Shown piece after piece: positions 1-6,186 of a DNA stretch of 15,137 nt. Every line of letters starts with the position of its first letter. The first letter of the stretch is position 1. The notes beneath the pieces are model-generated. The model saw only the letters and a program-made list of their open reading frames with translations. It was not told where the DNA came from and searched no databases. This DNA is from Dehalococcoidia bacterium (GTDB lineage: Bacteria > Chloroflexota > Dehalococcoidia > GIF9 > AB-539-J10), in assembly GCA_030627025.1 (NCBI GenBank), contig DAOUSX010000005.1:1-15137 (forward strand), in the 5' to 3' direction. The position numbers and the translations under genes are program-made.

Positions 1-305
1 TTCGGCTCACCGCAATGACACCCCCACGGGGAAATCCTAAACTCCAAGCACTAAATGCTAAACAAATCCCAATTTAGCAGCTATCAGCCTTCAGCTTCAT
101 ACTGACTGTTTTTCATTTTTGCTCTGTCATTTTGCCTTTTGATTTTTGAGTTTTGCTTTGCCGGGATTGCCACGCCTTCGGCTCGCAATGACAATAGAAA
201 AGGGCGCAATGACACCTCCCTTCTGTCATTGCGAGGCACGCCTTCCCCTGTCATTGCGAGGCACGTTAGTGCCGAAGCAATCTCGTCCCGGGATTGCTTC
301 GCTCC
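1..305. repeat. Cluster of short palindromic 'tcattgcgag / ctcgcaatga' repeats
   Basis: The 17-base unit tgtcattgcgaggcacg occurs twice in direct orientation, at 224-240 and 249-265. Its inverted form appears as gctcgcaatgaca at 181-193, and in shorter form near 10-22 and 204-214. A gaagcaatctcgtcccgggattgcttc hairpin-like stretch lies at about 274-300, with arms gaagcaatc and gattgcttc. Interspersed repeats of this style, 'cattgcgag...cgaagcaatc...gattgcttc...ctcgcaatga', are familiar from many environmental bacterial genomes. They may be MITE-like or REP-like, but no transposase is present here. Reading frames across this stretch are repeat artefacts. Confidence 0.75.
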
Positions 306-596
306 CAATAAATAGGTAGGAAGCAAGCTCAGGGTGAGAGGAGGCAAAGGGCTGCGAATAACACAGCGCTTTCGGAGGGGCACTCCTCTTCTAATTTTGC
401 CAACTTTCCCCTTAAAATTTCGCAAAAACAAAGCGTTTCCACTCATGTTGAGGAGAAATAGGTTTCCCTTTGCAACGAGTGAATGGGAAATCAAAAAGGG
501 AGATTTGTTGCTAATGCTGCCGGGAAGGCTTGACATCTATCCTGGCCTTCTCTACAATCGTCGGCTAATGGAGGATGGGGGGCAAGGGATGGTGAT
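306..596. other. Non-coding stretch, no supported gene
   Basis: This region follows the repeat cluster. Short open frames exist on both strands, but none has a ribosome site with a recognisable product. In the frame of the remnant at 597-926, a short frame at 483-533 (starting ATG, ending TGA) lies just upstream, so the decayed gene may once have extended into this area. Confidence 0.4.
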
Positions 597-926
597 ATGG
601 CAGTTAGTCGCTCACTGCGACCACGCGCAGAGAGCCTTAGAGAGGTATCGGAGCGGCTGGATTCGGTCAGCGTTTCGGCAGTGGCGCTGCGGCTGACTGG
701 TCATGGTCACCGTGTTACTAATTGTCTGCTTGCCGTTCCTGATCCTGATGCCGTTGTCCATGGCTTGATTAGCACCAGTACATATGATGCTTACAAGAGT
801 GTCAGGGAAATTTTGGCCGGGGCTAGTTCCTGGCAGTTGCCTAATTGAATGGAAGAAGCTTGACGGCCAGGTGGTGCTGGAGGAAAGATTAGCGAGACTC
901 AGGGATAGCGCAAAAGCCTTAAAATA
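597..926 (+). pseudogene. Frameshifted 3' remnant of an unrecognised gene
   Basis: One frame reads 83 residues from an ATG at 597 and stops at 846-848. Codon usage looks protein-like (many GNN codons), and the product includes the segment PDPDAVVHGLISTSTYDAYK. If one base near 843 is dropped, translation continues smoothly from WQLP into IEWKKLDGQVVLEERLARLR and ends in SAKALK at a TAA (924-926), about 20 bases before the acyl-CoA ligase start. This is best explained as a gene end broken by one inserted base. The natural 5' end is unclear, because the same frame has a TGA at 531-533 upstream and the repeat cluster lies before that. I do not recognise the family. Alternatives are a short functional protein ending at 848, or a sequencing error in an intact gene. 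Confidence 0.4.
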
Positions 927-946
927 AAACCAAAGGGGGATATGAA

Positions 947-2614
947 ATGATTCTGGATTCACAAGAAAGAATTGAAGAATACACAGCGAAGGGATATTGG
1001 GGGAAGAAATCGCTTATCGATTATTTCAAAGAGCGTGTAAGTGAGGACCCTGATAGGGTTTGCCTGCTGGATCCTCCTGATAAAGAGCAATTGGTGGGCT
1101 TACCGCCGGAGAGGCTCACGTATAGAGAATTGGACCGGGCAGTGGATGCCACCGCAGAGAGCTTGTTAAGAATGGGTATTCAGAAGGATGACATTATTAT
1201 CGTTCAGCTTCCCAATTGCTGGGAGTTGGCAATGCTCTATTTGGCTATTGGCAGGACTGGAGCCTTCACCTCTCCTGCGCCAATGCAGTGGAGAGAATCA
1301 GAATTACGGTATGTTGGTGATCTAACTCAAGCCAGAGCGTTCATTACGGTCGAGGAATTTCATGATTTTAAACATGGAGAAATGGGCGAAAGGCTGCGGT
1401 CAAAGCTTCCCAATTTAAAACGCATAATTTACTTACAAGAAGTGAGAGAAATGGGCAAAGGAGAGATAACGGGCAAACTTGATGAGGTAAAAATAGATGC
1501 TAACGATATTTTTGCTGTTTGCTGGACTGCTGGCACTGAAATCGAGCCCAAGGGATGTCCTCTAAGCCATAATAACTGGATTGTTGAAGGTATTGCAGAA
1601 GTAGAGCTAGCGGGGATCAGAAAGGGAGAAACACTGCTAACTGCTGGCCCACTGGTTAACATTGCTGGATTGGGAACAACATACGTTCCCTGGCTCATGG
1701 TGGGCGGTACACTTGTTTTGCATCATCCCTTTCATCCGGTGGTTTGGCTGCAACAAATGATAGAGGAGAAGGTAAACTATACTCTTCTTGTTCCTGCCGT
1801 GGTAAACGCTATAGCAAAGCACCAGATGGTAGATAAGTTCGACCTGAGCGCTGTCAGGTCAATCATCATAGGTGGGGCACCACCAGCCCTATGGTCCGCT
1901 CAGGAATTTGAAAGAAGGTGGGGCATGGAAATCGGGAATCTCTGGGGGATGAGCGAGGGGCCAGGCATTCATTCTGGAGCGCTGGACGCCCCCGATTTAG
2001 AGAAAAGGATAGATGGATTGCCTCAATACGGTAAGCGAGGGGTAACATGGAACGGGAAGTTCTTAAGTAAAGCCATTGAAACAAAGCTCCTGGACCCTGA
2101 GACTGGCGAGGAGATAACTGAAGTGGGTCGTGTGGGGGAACTACTTTACAGAGGTCCAAATGTAATATCTGGTTACTTTAGACAGCCTGACTTGACAGAA
2201 AAGGCATTTGATAAACAGGGGTTCATTCGCACAGGAGACCTGTTCCGAATAAAGGAAGGAAATTTCATTAGTTTTGTTGACAGAAAAAAAGATATCATAA
2301 TTCGAGGCGGCTTCAATATCAGCGCACAGGAGGTTGAAAGTATCCTTCTTGGACATCCTAAGGTTTTGGATGCAGCAGCGGTACCGATGCCTGATGAAAG
2401 ATTGGGTGAAAAGGTCTGTGTTTATATAGTTCCTAGAGAAGGAGAAAAAGTCACCCTGGGTGAATTGACTTCATTTATGAAGGAGAAGAGTATCGCTATA
2501 TATAAGCGTCCACAACGACTTGAAATTACGAAGGAGATACCTAGAGACCGGGTCGGTAAAATCTTGAAAAATATACTGAAGGAAGATATCAGAAATAAAT
2601 TGGAATCAAAGTGA
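947..2614 (+). CDS. AMP-forming acyl-CoA ligase (ANL superfamily, EntE/benzoate-CoA-ligase-like)
   Basis: This 555-residue enzyme should activate a carboxylic acid with ATP to an acyl-adenylate and pass it to CoA. Core motifs are in order: phosphate loop WTAGTEIEPKG (193-203), LWGMSEG (332-338), FIRTGDL with Asp431 binding the AMP ribose, hinge DRKKD (445-449), and C-terminal lysine Lys538 in RVGKIL. The phosphate loop departs from the usual (Y/S)(T/S)SGTTGxPKG, having Glu-Ile-Glu where Thr-Gly-x is common, but it keeps the lysine. The N-terminus (residues 1-45, rich in charged residues, then YRELD at 59) resembles 2,3-dihydroxybenzoate-AMP-ligase-type enzymes, suggesting a small aromatic or cyclic acid; that is inference. 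The start is supported by aaaggggga at 932-940, six bases before ATG. The gene stands alone on + and is not linked to the tRNA cluster that follows on the other strand. Confidence 0.9.
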   Translation: MILDSQERIEEYTAKGYWGKKSLIDYFKERVSEDPDRVCLLDPPDKEQLVGLPPERLTYRELDRAVDATAESLLRMGIQKDDIIIVQLPNCWELAMLYLAIGRTGAFTSPAPMQWRESELRYVGDLTQARAFITVEEFHDFKHGEMGERLRSKLPNLKRIIYLQEVREMGKGEITGKLDEVKIDANDIFAVCWTAGTEIEPKGCPLSHNNWIVEGIAEVELAGIRKGETLLTAGPLVNIAGLGTTYVPWLMVGGTLVLHHPFHPVVWLQQMIEEKVNYTLLVPAVVNAIAKHQMVDKFDLSAVRSIIIGGAPPALWSAQEFERRWGMEIGNLWGMSEGPGIHSGALDAPDLEKRIDGLPQYGKRGVTWNGKFLSKAIETKLLDPETGEEITEVGRVGELLYRGPNVISGYFRQPDLTEKAFDKQGFIRTGDLFRIKEGNFISFVDRKKDIIIRGGFNISAQEVESILLGHPKVLDAAAVPMPDERLGEKVCVYIVPREGEKVTLGELTSFMKEKSIAIYKRPQRLEITKEIPRDRVGKILKNILKEDIRNKLESK

Positions 2615-2690
2615 ACGGGTCTAGTTATGCAGCTTAATGCAAGGTTGCGAAAAATTTTTTGGCAGTCAAGTGCACCTGCTGGCTCTGCAG

Positions 2691-2764
2691 TAGGCCGTGT
2701 GGGACTCGAACCCACGACACCCTGATTAAAAGTCAGGTGCTCTACCAAACTGAGCTAACGGCCC
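2691..2764 (-). tRNA. tRNA-Lys(UUU)
   Basis: Read on the minus strand from 2764, the acceptor GGGCCGT pairs with ACGGCCT (first pair G-U) and the discriminator is A. The D arm is GCTC/GAGC. The anticodon stem CCTGA/TCAGG encloses loop CTTTTAA, giving anticodon TTT. The T arm is GTGGG-TTCGAGT-CCCAC. CCA is not encoded; the next bases are CTG. It follows tRNA-Gly and a small gene on the same strand and probably shares their transcript. Confidence 0.97.
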
Positions 2765-2771
2765 ATTGCGT

Positions 2772-3044
2772 TTATTTTTGTGTTAGTAGATCGGAGATAT
2801 AGCAGGCAAATGATGGATGTACGTCACAGATGAATCCGCCGTCAACCACCTCAACGTCGAAGGTAACCCTGTTCGGCTTTCTAACAGCGTCACCAAATTT
2901 GCTAAGTCCAACTCCATCCCAGGGCATATCGTGTCCCAGTATTTCCAGAAAGCCCCTAACATCTCTGGGCTGGTCCAGCATCACCTCAAAAGGGAGGTGT
3001 TGTGCCAGTTTATCCAGTTGGTCGTTCTTCAGTTTTATCCGCAT
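2772..3044 (-). CDS. Small conserved-looking protein of unknown function (90 aa) between two tRNA genes
   Basis: The frame fills almost all the space between tRNA-Gly and tRNA-Lys. It ends 7 bases before tRNA-Lys and starts 22 bases after tRNA-Gly. The open frame continues back into the tRNA-Gly gene, but ATG at 3044 gives a natural start, MRIKLKNDQLDKL. Only a weak GGAG lies upstream, about 14 bases away, so expression level and start are uncertain. The product is acidic and soluble, with no membrane segment or signal peptide, and mixes predicted helix (residues 7-36) with strands (59-76). Two cysteines lie near the end (Cys73, Cys81). I do not recognise a family. Its position suggests co-transcription with both tRNAs. 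Confidence 0.65.
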   Translation of the reverse strand: MRIKLKNDQLDKLAQHLPFEVMLDQPRDVRGFLEILGHDMPWDGVGLSKFGDAVRKPNRVTFDVEVVDGGFICDVHPSFACYISDLLTQK

Positions 3045-3066
3045 AACTTTTTGTTTATTTCTCCAC

Positions 3067-3138
3067 AGCGGGTGATGGGGCTCGAACCCACGACAACTTG
3101 CTTGGGAAGCAAGCACTCTACCGCTGAGTTACACCCGC
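3067..3138 (-). tRNA. tRNA-Gly(CCC)
   Basis: Read from 3138 on the minus strand, the acceptor GCGGGTG pairs with CACCCGC and the discriminator is T. The D arm is ACTC/GAGT. The anticodon stem CTTGC/GCAAG encloses loop TTCCCAA, giving anticodon CCC, which reads GGG. The T arm is GTGGG-TTCGAGC-CCCAT. CCA is not encoded. Confidence 0.96.
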
Positions 3139-3152
3139 AAAAACTTTATCTT

Positions 3153-3181
3153 ATTCTAACCCGATGATGAAAAGTTGTAAA
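3153..3181 (-). promoter_or_regulatory. Sigma70-type promoter for tRNA-Gly / small ORF / tRNA-Lys unit
   Basis: On the minus strand TTTACA (3181-3176) and TAGAAT (3158-3153) are separated by exactly 17 bases. Predicted transcription starts about 8 bases before tRNA-Gly, which fits a short tRNA leader. Confidence 0.7.
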
Positions 3182-3279
3182 GCAACATGTTGGCAAGCAG
3201 GGCTTAAGAACACGGATGATGCCTGCTGGTGAAACTCAGAGTGCTCGGAGGTAGTGGAAGGTGATTTCTTGTTAAACAG

Positions 3280-4182
3280 TCAACGCCCTTCTGAAACTAT
3301 CTCTTCTATAATCGCCTTTACAGGTTTAATCTCCTTAATCAGAGCGCTCACCTGTCCTGCGCCTGCCGGGAAGAGGTCAAAGTCTCCGCTATTCCAGGCT
3401 TGAGGTGCGTTTATTAAATTATACTCTTGAGTAAGGTCTACATCGGGACTATCCATCTTCTCCCTGAGCTTGGGATTGACGATAACTCGTATATTCAAGT
3501 TTCCCAGAGGAAGGAGGCTGGTCTCTCCATCGCCACAATTGAGTATGGCATTCTTCCATTCTGTGGGGGCGGGGCTTTCCTCAGAGGCTATAAATCGTGT
3601 GCCGACCTGTACTCCTTGAGCACCGAGAGCTAGAGCAGCACGGTAGCCTCGTGAGTCAGCAATGCCTCCAGCGGCGACCACCGGGACATTTACATGGTCT
3701 ACCACTAATGGGACGAGAACCATGGTCGTGGATTCAGGACCAGTGGAGCGAAGACCCCCCGACTCTAATCCCGAAACAACCAGCCCATCCACACCGGCAT
3801 CTATAGCCTTTACGGCATGGGGAAAGGAAAGAACAACATGCATTCCTGTCATCCCCAGGGCGTGGATTTGCGGATAGATATGACGGGGAGAACCTGCTGA
3901 GGTGGTGACAGCTTTTACCCCGGCATCTGCCAGTATCTCGAGGATGTTTTGATTTACAGGGTTCATGATCGAGAGGTTTGCCCCGAATGGTTTATCGGTC
4001 AGTTTCTGGACCTCTTTTACCAGGCGCTTTGCCTCCTGAAGGTCGCTCATGAAGCCCATAGCAAGCATTCCGAAGGCTCCTGCTTCACAAATGGCTGCCA
4101 CTAGCTTCGAGCTGTTCATGGCACCAACTGGTCCGTGAATGATAGGATAACGGCATCCCAACATATCCAGTAATGCAGTCAT
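3280..4182 (-). CDS. Nitronate monooxygenase / FabK-like FMN oxidoreductase (TIM barrel)
   Basis: This 300-residue protein has the NMO / 2-nitropropane dioxygenase fold. It shows N-terminal LGCRYPIIHGPVGAM (8-22), the KPFGANL strand (64-70), and the FMN-phosphate segment AAGGIADSRGYRAALALGAQ followed by GVQVGTRF (170-197). The family normally has a histidine in G-x-E-A-G-G-H. Here that segment is GLESGGL (138-144), with Leu144 at the histidine position, so true nitronate oxidation is doubtful. I chose ATG at 4182 because AGGAGG lies 5 bases upstream (4188-4193); a GTG at 4224 would add 14 unlikely residues directly after the crotonase stop. It follows the crotonase by 42 bases on the same strand and is probably co-transcribed, suggesting a flavin-dependent step on an acyl-CoA or related metabolite. 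The substrate is unknown. Confidence 0.85.
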   Translation of the reverse strand: MTALLDMLGCRYPIIHGPVGAMNSSKLVAAICEAGAFGMLAMGFMSDLQEAKRLVKEVQKLTDKPFGANLSIMNPVNQNILEILADAGVKAVTTSAGSPRHIYPQIHALGMTGMHVVLSFPHAVKAIDAGVDGLVVSGLESGGLRSTGPESTTMVLVPLVVDHVNVPVVAAGGIADSRGYRAALALGAQGVQVGTRFIASEESPAPTEWKNAILNCGDGETSLLPLGNLNIRVIVNPKLREKMDSPDVDLTQEYNLINAPQAWNSGDFDLFPAGAGQVSALIKEIKPVKAIIEEIVSEGR

Positions 4183-4224
4183 AAAAACCTCCTGTTCTGG
4201 CTGGCGTCCATTGCTCCATGACAC

Positions 4225-5010
4225 TCAGGCAGTTGTTTTAGGTTGAGTACCCTTTTTCGTAATTCCCTGTCTGAAGTTCGCACCGAAAATAACGAGACTC
4301 TGCACGATGCCCGCTAATTCAAGTCCCTCAGATGTGCTTAACGAAAAGTTCATATCAATGGCTTTCTTTGCCAGTCCGACCGCTAATGGTCCGTTCCTCA
4401 TGATTTGCTCTGCCCAGGCTGTAGCAGTATCTCGCAGTTGTTCCACAGGGACGACCTTGTTTATCAGCCCAATTCGTTCTGCTTCTGAAGCGGAAATCAT
4501 CTTGCCGGTCAGGATGAGTTCCTTTGCCCTGCCTGTGCCTACTATTCTGGAAAGTCTATTCGAGCCACCTAAATCCGGGATTATGCCCAAAGTTACCTCG
4601 GGTATGGAAAATCTTGCTTCTTCGGAAGCGACTCTGAGGTCACAGGCTAGTATCAATTCAAATGCTCCTCCAAGGGCATATCCATGGATTGCGGCGATAA
4701 CCGCTTTCTCGAGATGTTCTATCTCTGAAAATGCTCGCTGAAGTTTTCTTACTGACGCCCGAAAGTCCTGGACATCACCGCCTTGCTGTGCCAGTTCTGC
4801 TAATTCAGTTAAGTCTGTGCCGCTGCTGAATGCTTTTCCTTCCCCTTGAATGATCACTGCCCCAACATCATTCTTAGCGGCTACTTTGGTCATGCATTGC
4901 TCAAGGTCATCGAACATTTGCAAATTCATGGCGTTCCTTTTTTCGGGTCTATTCAAGCTGACATACAGAATTTTACCCTCCTGTGATACAGAAAGCGTCT
5001 CGAAGTCCAT
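4225..5010 (-). CDS. Enoyl-CoA hydratase/isomerase (crotonase family)
   Basis: The 261-residue protein matches crotonase length and order. Oxyanion-hole segments are KAFSSGTDL (59-67) and IHGYALGGAFEL (108-119). The two glutamates that act as catalytic bases in hydratases are both present, as Glu118 and Glu138 (SIPEVTLGIIPDLGG, 135-149). Asp146 stands where many hydratases have glycine; 'PDxGG' versions are common in uncharacterised paralogues, so hydratase versus isomerase cannot be decided. The C-terminus has NFRQGI (245-250) but lacks the usual FLEKR ending and finishes in KKGTQPKTTA. The start is set by GGAGGG (5019-5024), eight bases before ATG. It is first in a minus-strand pair with the flavoprotein gene and has its own promoter at about 5071-5100. 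Confidence 0.92.
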   Translation of the reverse strand: MDFETLSVSQEGKILYVSLNRPEKRNAMNLQMFDDLEQCMTKVAAKNDVGAVIIQGEGKAFSSGTDLTELAELAQQGGDVQDFRASVRKLQRAFSEIEHLEKAVIAAIHGYALGGAFELILACDLRVASEEARFSIPEVTLGIIPDLGGSNRLSRIVGTGRAKELILTGKMISASEAERIGLINKVVPVEQLRDTATAWAEQIMRNGPLAVGLAKKAIDMNFSLSTSEGLELAGIVQSLVIFGANFRQGITKKGTQPKTTA

Positions 5011-5070
5011 AAAAAGTACCCTCCTTTAGAATTTTATTTCAGTGGGCCAAAAAACGAAAATTCGCACTAT

Positions 5071-5100
5071 ATACTACTCAATCGGGGATTTAATAGTCAA
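5071..5100 (-). promoter_or_regulatory. Promoter of the crotonase/flavoprotein unit
   Basis: On the minus strand TTGACT (5100-5095) and TAGTAT (5076-5071) are 18 bases apart. The -35 matches the consensus in five of six bases and the -10 in four of six. Predicted start is near 5064, leaving a leader of about 54 bases. Confidence 0.5.
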
Positions 5101-5136
5101 ACCTCCTATAAGGGCGATGTGGCTCAAAAAATAAGG

Positions 5137-5142
5137 TATAAT
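5137..5142 (+). promoter_or_regulatory. -10 element upstream of the flavoprotein-SepRS-SepCysS genes
   Basis: A perfect TATAAT lies 31 bases before the TTG start at 5174. No convincing -35 sits 16-18 bases upstream, so the promoter may be weak or activator-dependent. It lies back to back with the minus-strand crotonase promoter. Confidence 0.5.
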
Positions 5143-5173
5143 AAGGCAAATTTCTGAAAAGGGAGGTAAGACA

Positions 5174-6148
5174 TTGTTTAAGACAAGGATAACTGAAATG
5201 CTGGGGATTGAATATCCCATAATTTGTGGCGGGATGCAGTATGTATCAAATGCAGAGCTTGTTGCCGCTGTATCCCAAGCTGGCGGCATGGGTATGCTTG
5301 CTGTGGGCAATTTTGCTTCTAAGGAAGAACTAAGAGACGAGATTCGAAAGATTAAAACGCTTACCGACAAGCCCTTCGGCGTCAACGTTACTTTCATGCC
5401 TGTGCTTGAATTCGTGGACAGGGAAGGGATGATGGATACAGCTATTGAGGAAGGGGTTAGCGCTTTTGAAACATCGGGGAGAATCACCGAAGAGCATGTG
5501 CAACGTATTAAGAAGGGCAATGCGAAACATATTCATAAGGTAGCTCGGGTGAGGGATGCTCGGACTGCGGAGCGGCTGGGGGCGGATGCCGTGGCTATAG
5601 TGGGATTTGAATGTGGCGGCATACCACCAATGGATGAGATAACTACCTTTATTCAGGTTCCGGTTGCCGTCGGTGCCGTGAGCGTTCCTGTTATTGCTGG
5701 AGGTGGGATCGGTGATGCCCGCAGTTTTGTAGCGGCCTTAGCTTTAGGAGCGGAGGGTGTGGTTATGGGCACTCGCTTCATGGCTACCAAGGAAAGCCTG
5801 ATCCATTCGAATGCTAAACAGGCTATGATCAACGCTAAGGAGACTGATACTATATGCGTGATGCGTTCCCTGGGCATCATGGAAAGAACTCTAAAAACCG
5901 AAGCCTCACAAAAAGTTGTCGAGATGGAGAAAAAGGGAGCCACTCTTGAGGAGTTGATTCCGCTTATTATAGGTAAAAAGGTTCAGGAAGCTTTTGAAAC
6001 GGGTGATTTGCACACGGGAATTCTGCCTTGTGGACAGGTCACCGGGCTTATCAACGAAGTCCCTAGCGTGAAGGAAGTCATTGATGATATGGTAAGTGGT
6101 GCTGGGGAAATCTTGAAGCGTTTAAGCAAGATGGTTGTGGCGGGCTGA
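5174..6148 (+). CDS. Nitronate monooxygenase / FabK-like FMN oxidoreductase upstream of SepRS
   Basis: This 324-residue TIM-barrel flavoprotein is a paralogue of the minus-strand gene at 3280-4182. It carries LGIEYPIICGGMQYV (10-24), KPFGVNVTFMP (66-76) and the FMN-binding stretch VIAGGGIGDARSFVAALALG (173-192) plus VVMGTRF (196-202). The segment that is usually G-F-E-C/A-G-G-H reads GFECGGI (144-150), so the family's catalytic histidine is replaced by Ile150. Start is TTG at 5174, supported by GGGAGGT at 5161-5167. It ends at TGA 6146-6148, only 2 or 38 bases before SepRS depending on that gene's start, so it is probably co-transcribed with SepRS and SepCysS. Whether it has any role in cysteine formation is unknown; chance linkage is equally possible. 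Confidence 0.87.
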   Translation: MFKTRITEMLGIEYPIICGGMQYVSNAELVAAVSQAGGMGMLAVGNFASKEELRDEIRKIKTLTDKPFGVNVTFMPVLEFVDREGMMDTAIEEGVSAFETSGRITEEHVQRIKKGNAKHIHKVARVRDARTAERLGADAVAIVGFECGGIPPMDEITTFIQVPVAVGAVSVPVIAGGGIGDARSFVAALALGAEGVVMGTRFMATKESLIHSNAKQAMINAKETDTICVMRSLGIMERTLKTEASQKVVEMEKKGATLEELIPLIIGKKVQEAFETGDLHTGILPCGQVTGLINEVPSVKEVIDDMVSGAGEILKRLSKMVVAG

Positions 6149-6186
6149 GTGTGGTGGGGAGGAGATTTATTGTCGCGCTGCAGGAG

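Noticed and set aside
1..305. CRISPR array
   Set aside because: Repeat units are irregularly spaced, occur in both orientations and lack uniform spacers.
84..536. 150-codon frame on the minus strand across the repeat cluster
   Set aside because: It is read through the palindromic repeats, has low-complexity composition and no recognisable domain; it is a repeat artefact.
612..962. 116-codon minus-strand frame opposite the frameshifted remnant
   Set aside because: It is antisense to a better coding-like frame and overlaps the ligase start; no family resemblance.
2638..2663. Possible terminator after the first ligase (gcaaggttgc then a-tract and t-tract)
   Set aside because: The stem is only four base pairs and the T run does not follow it directly.
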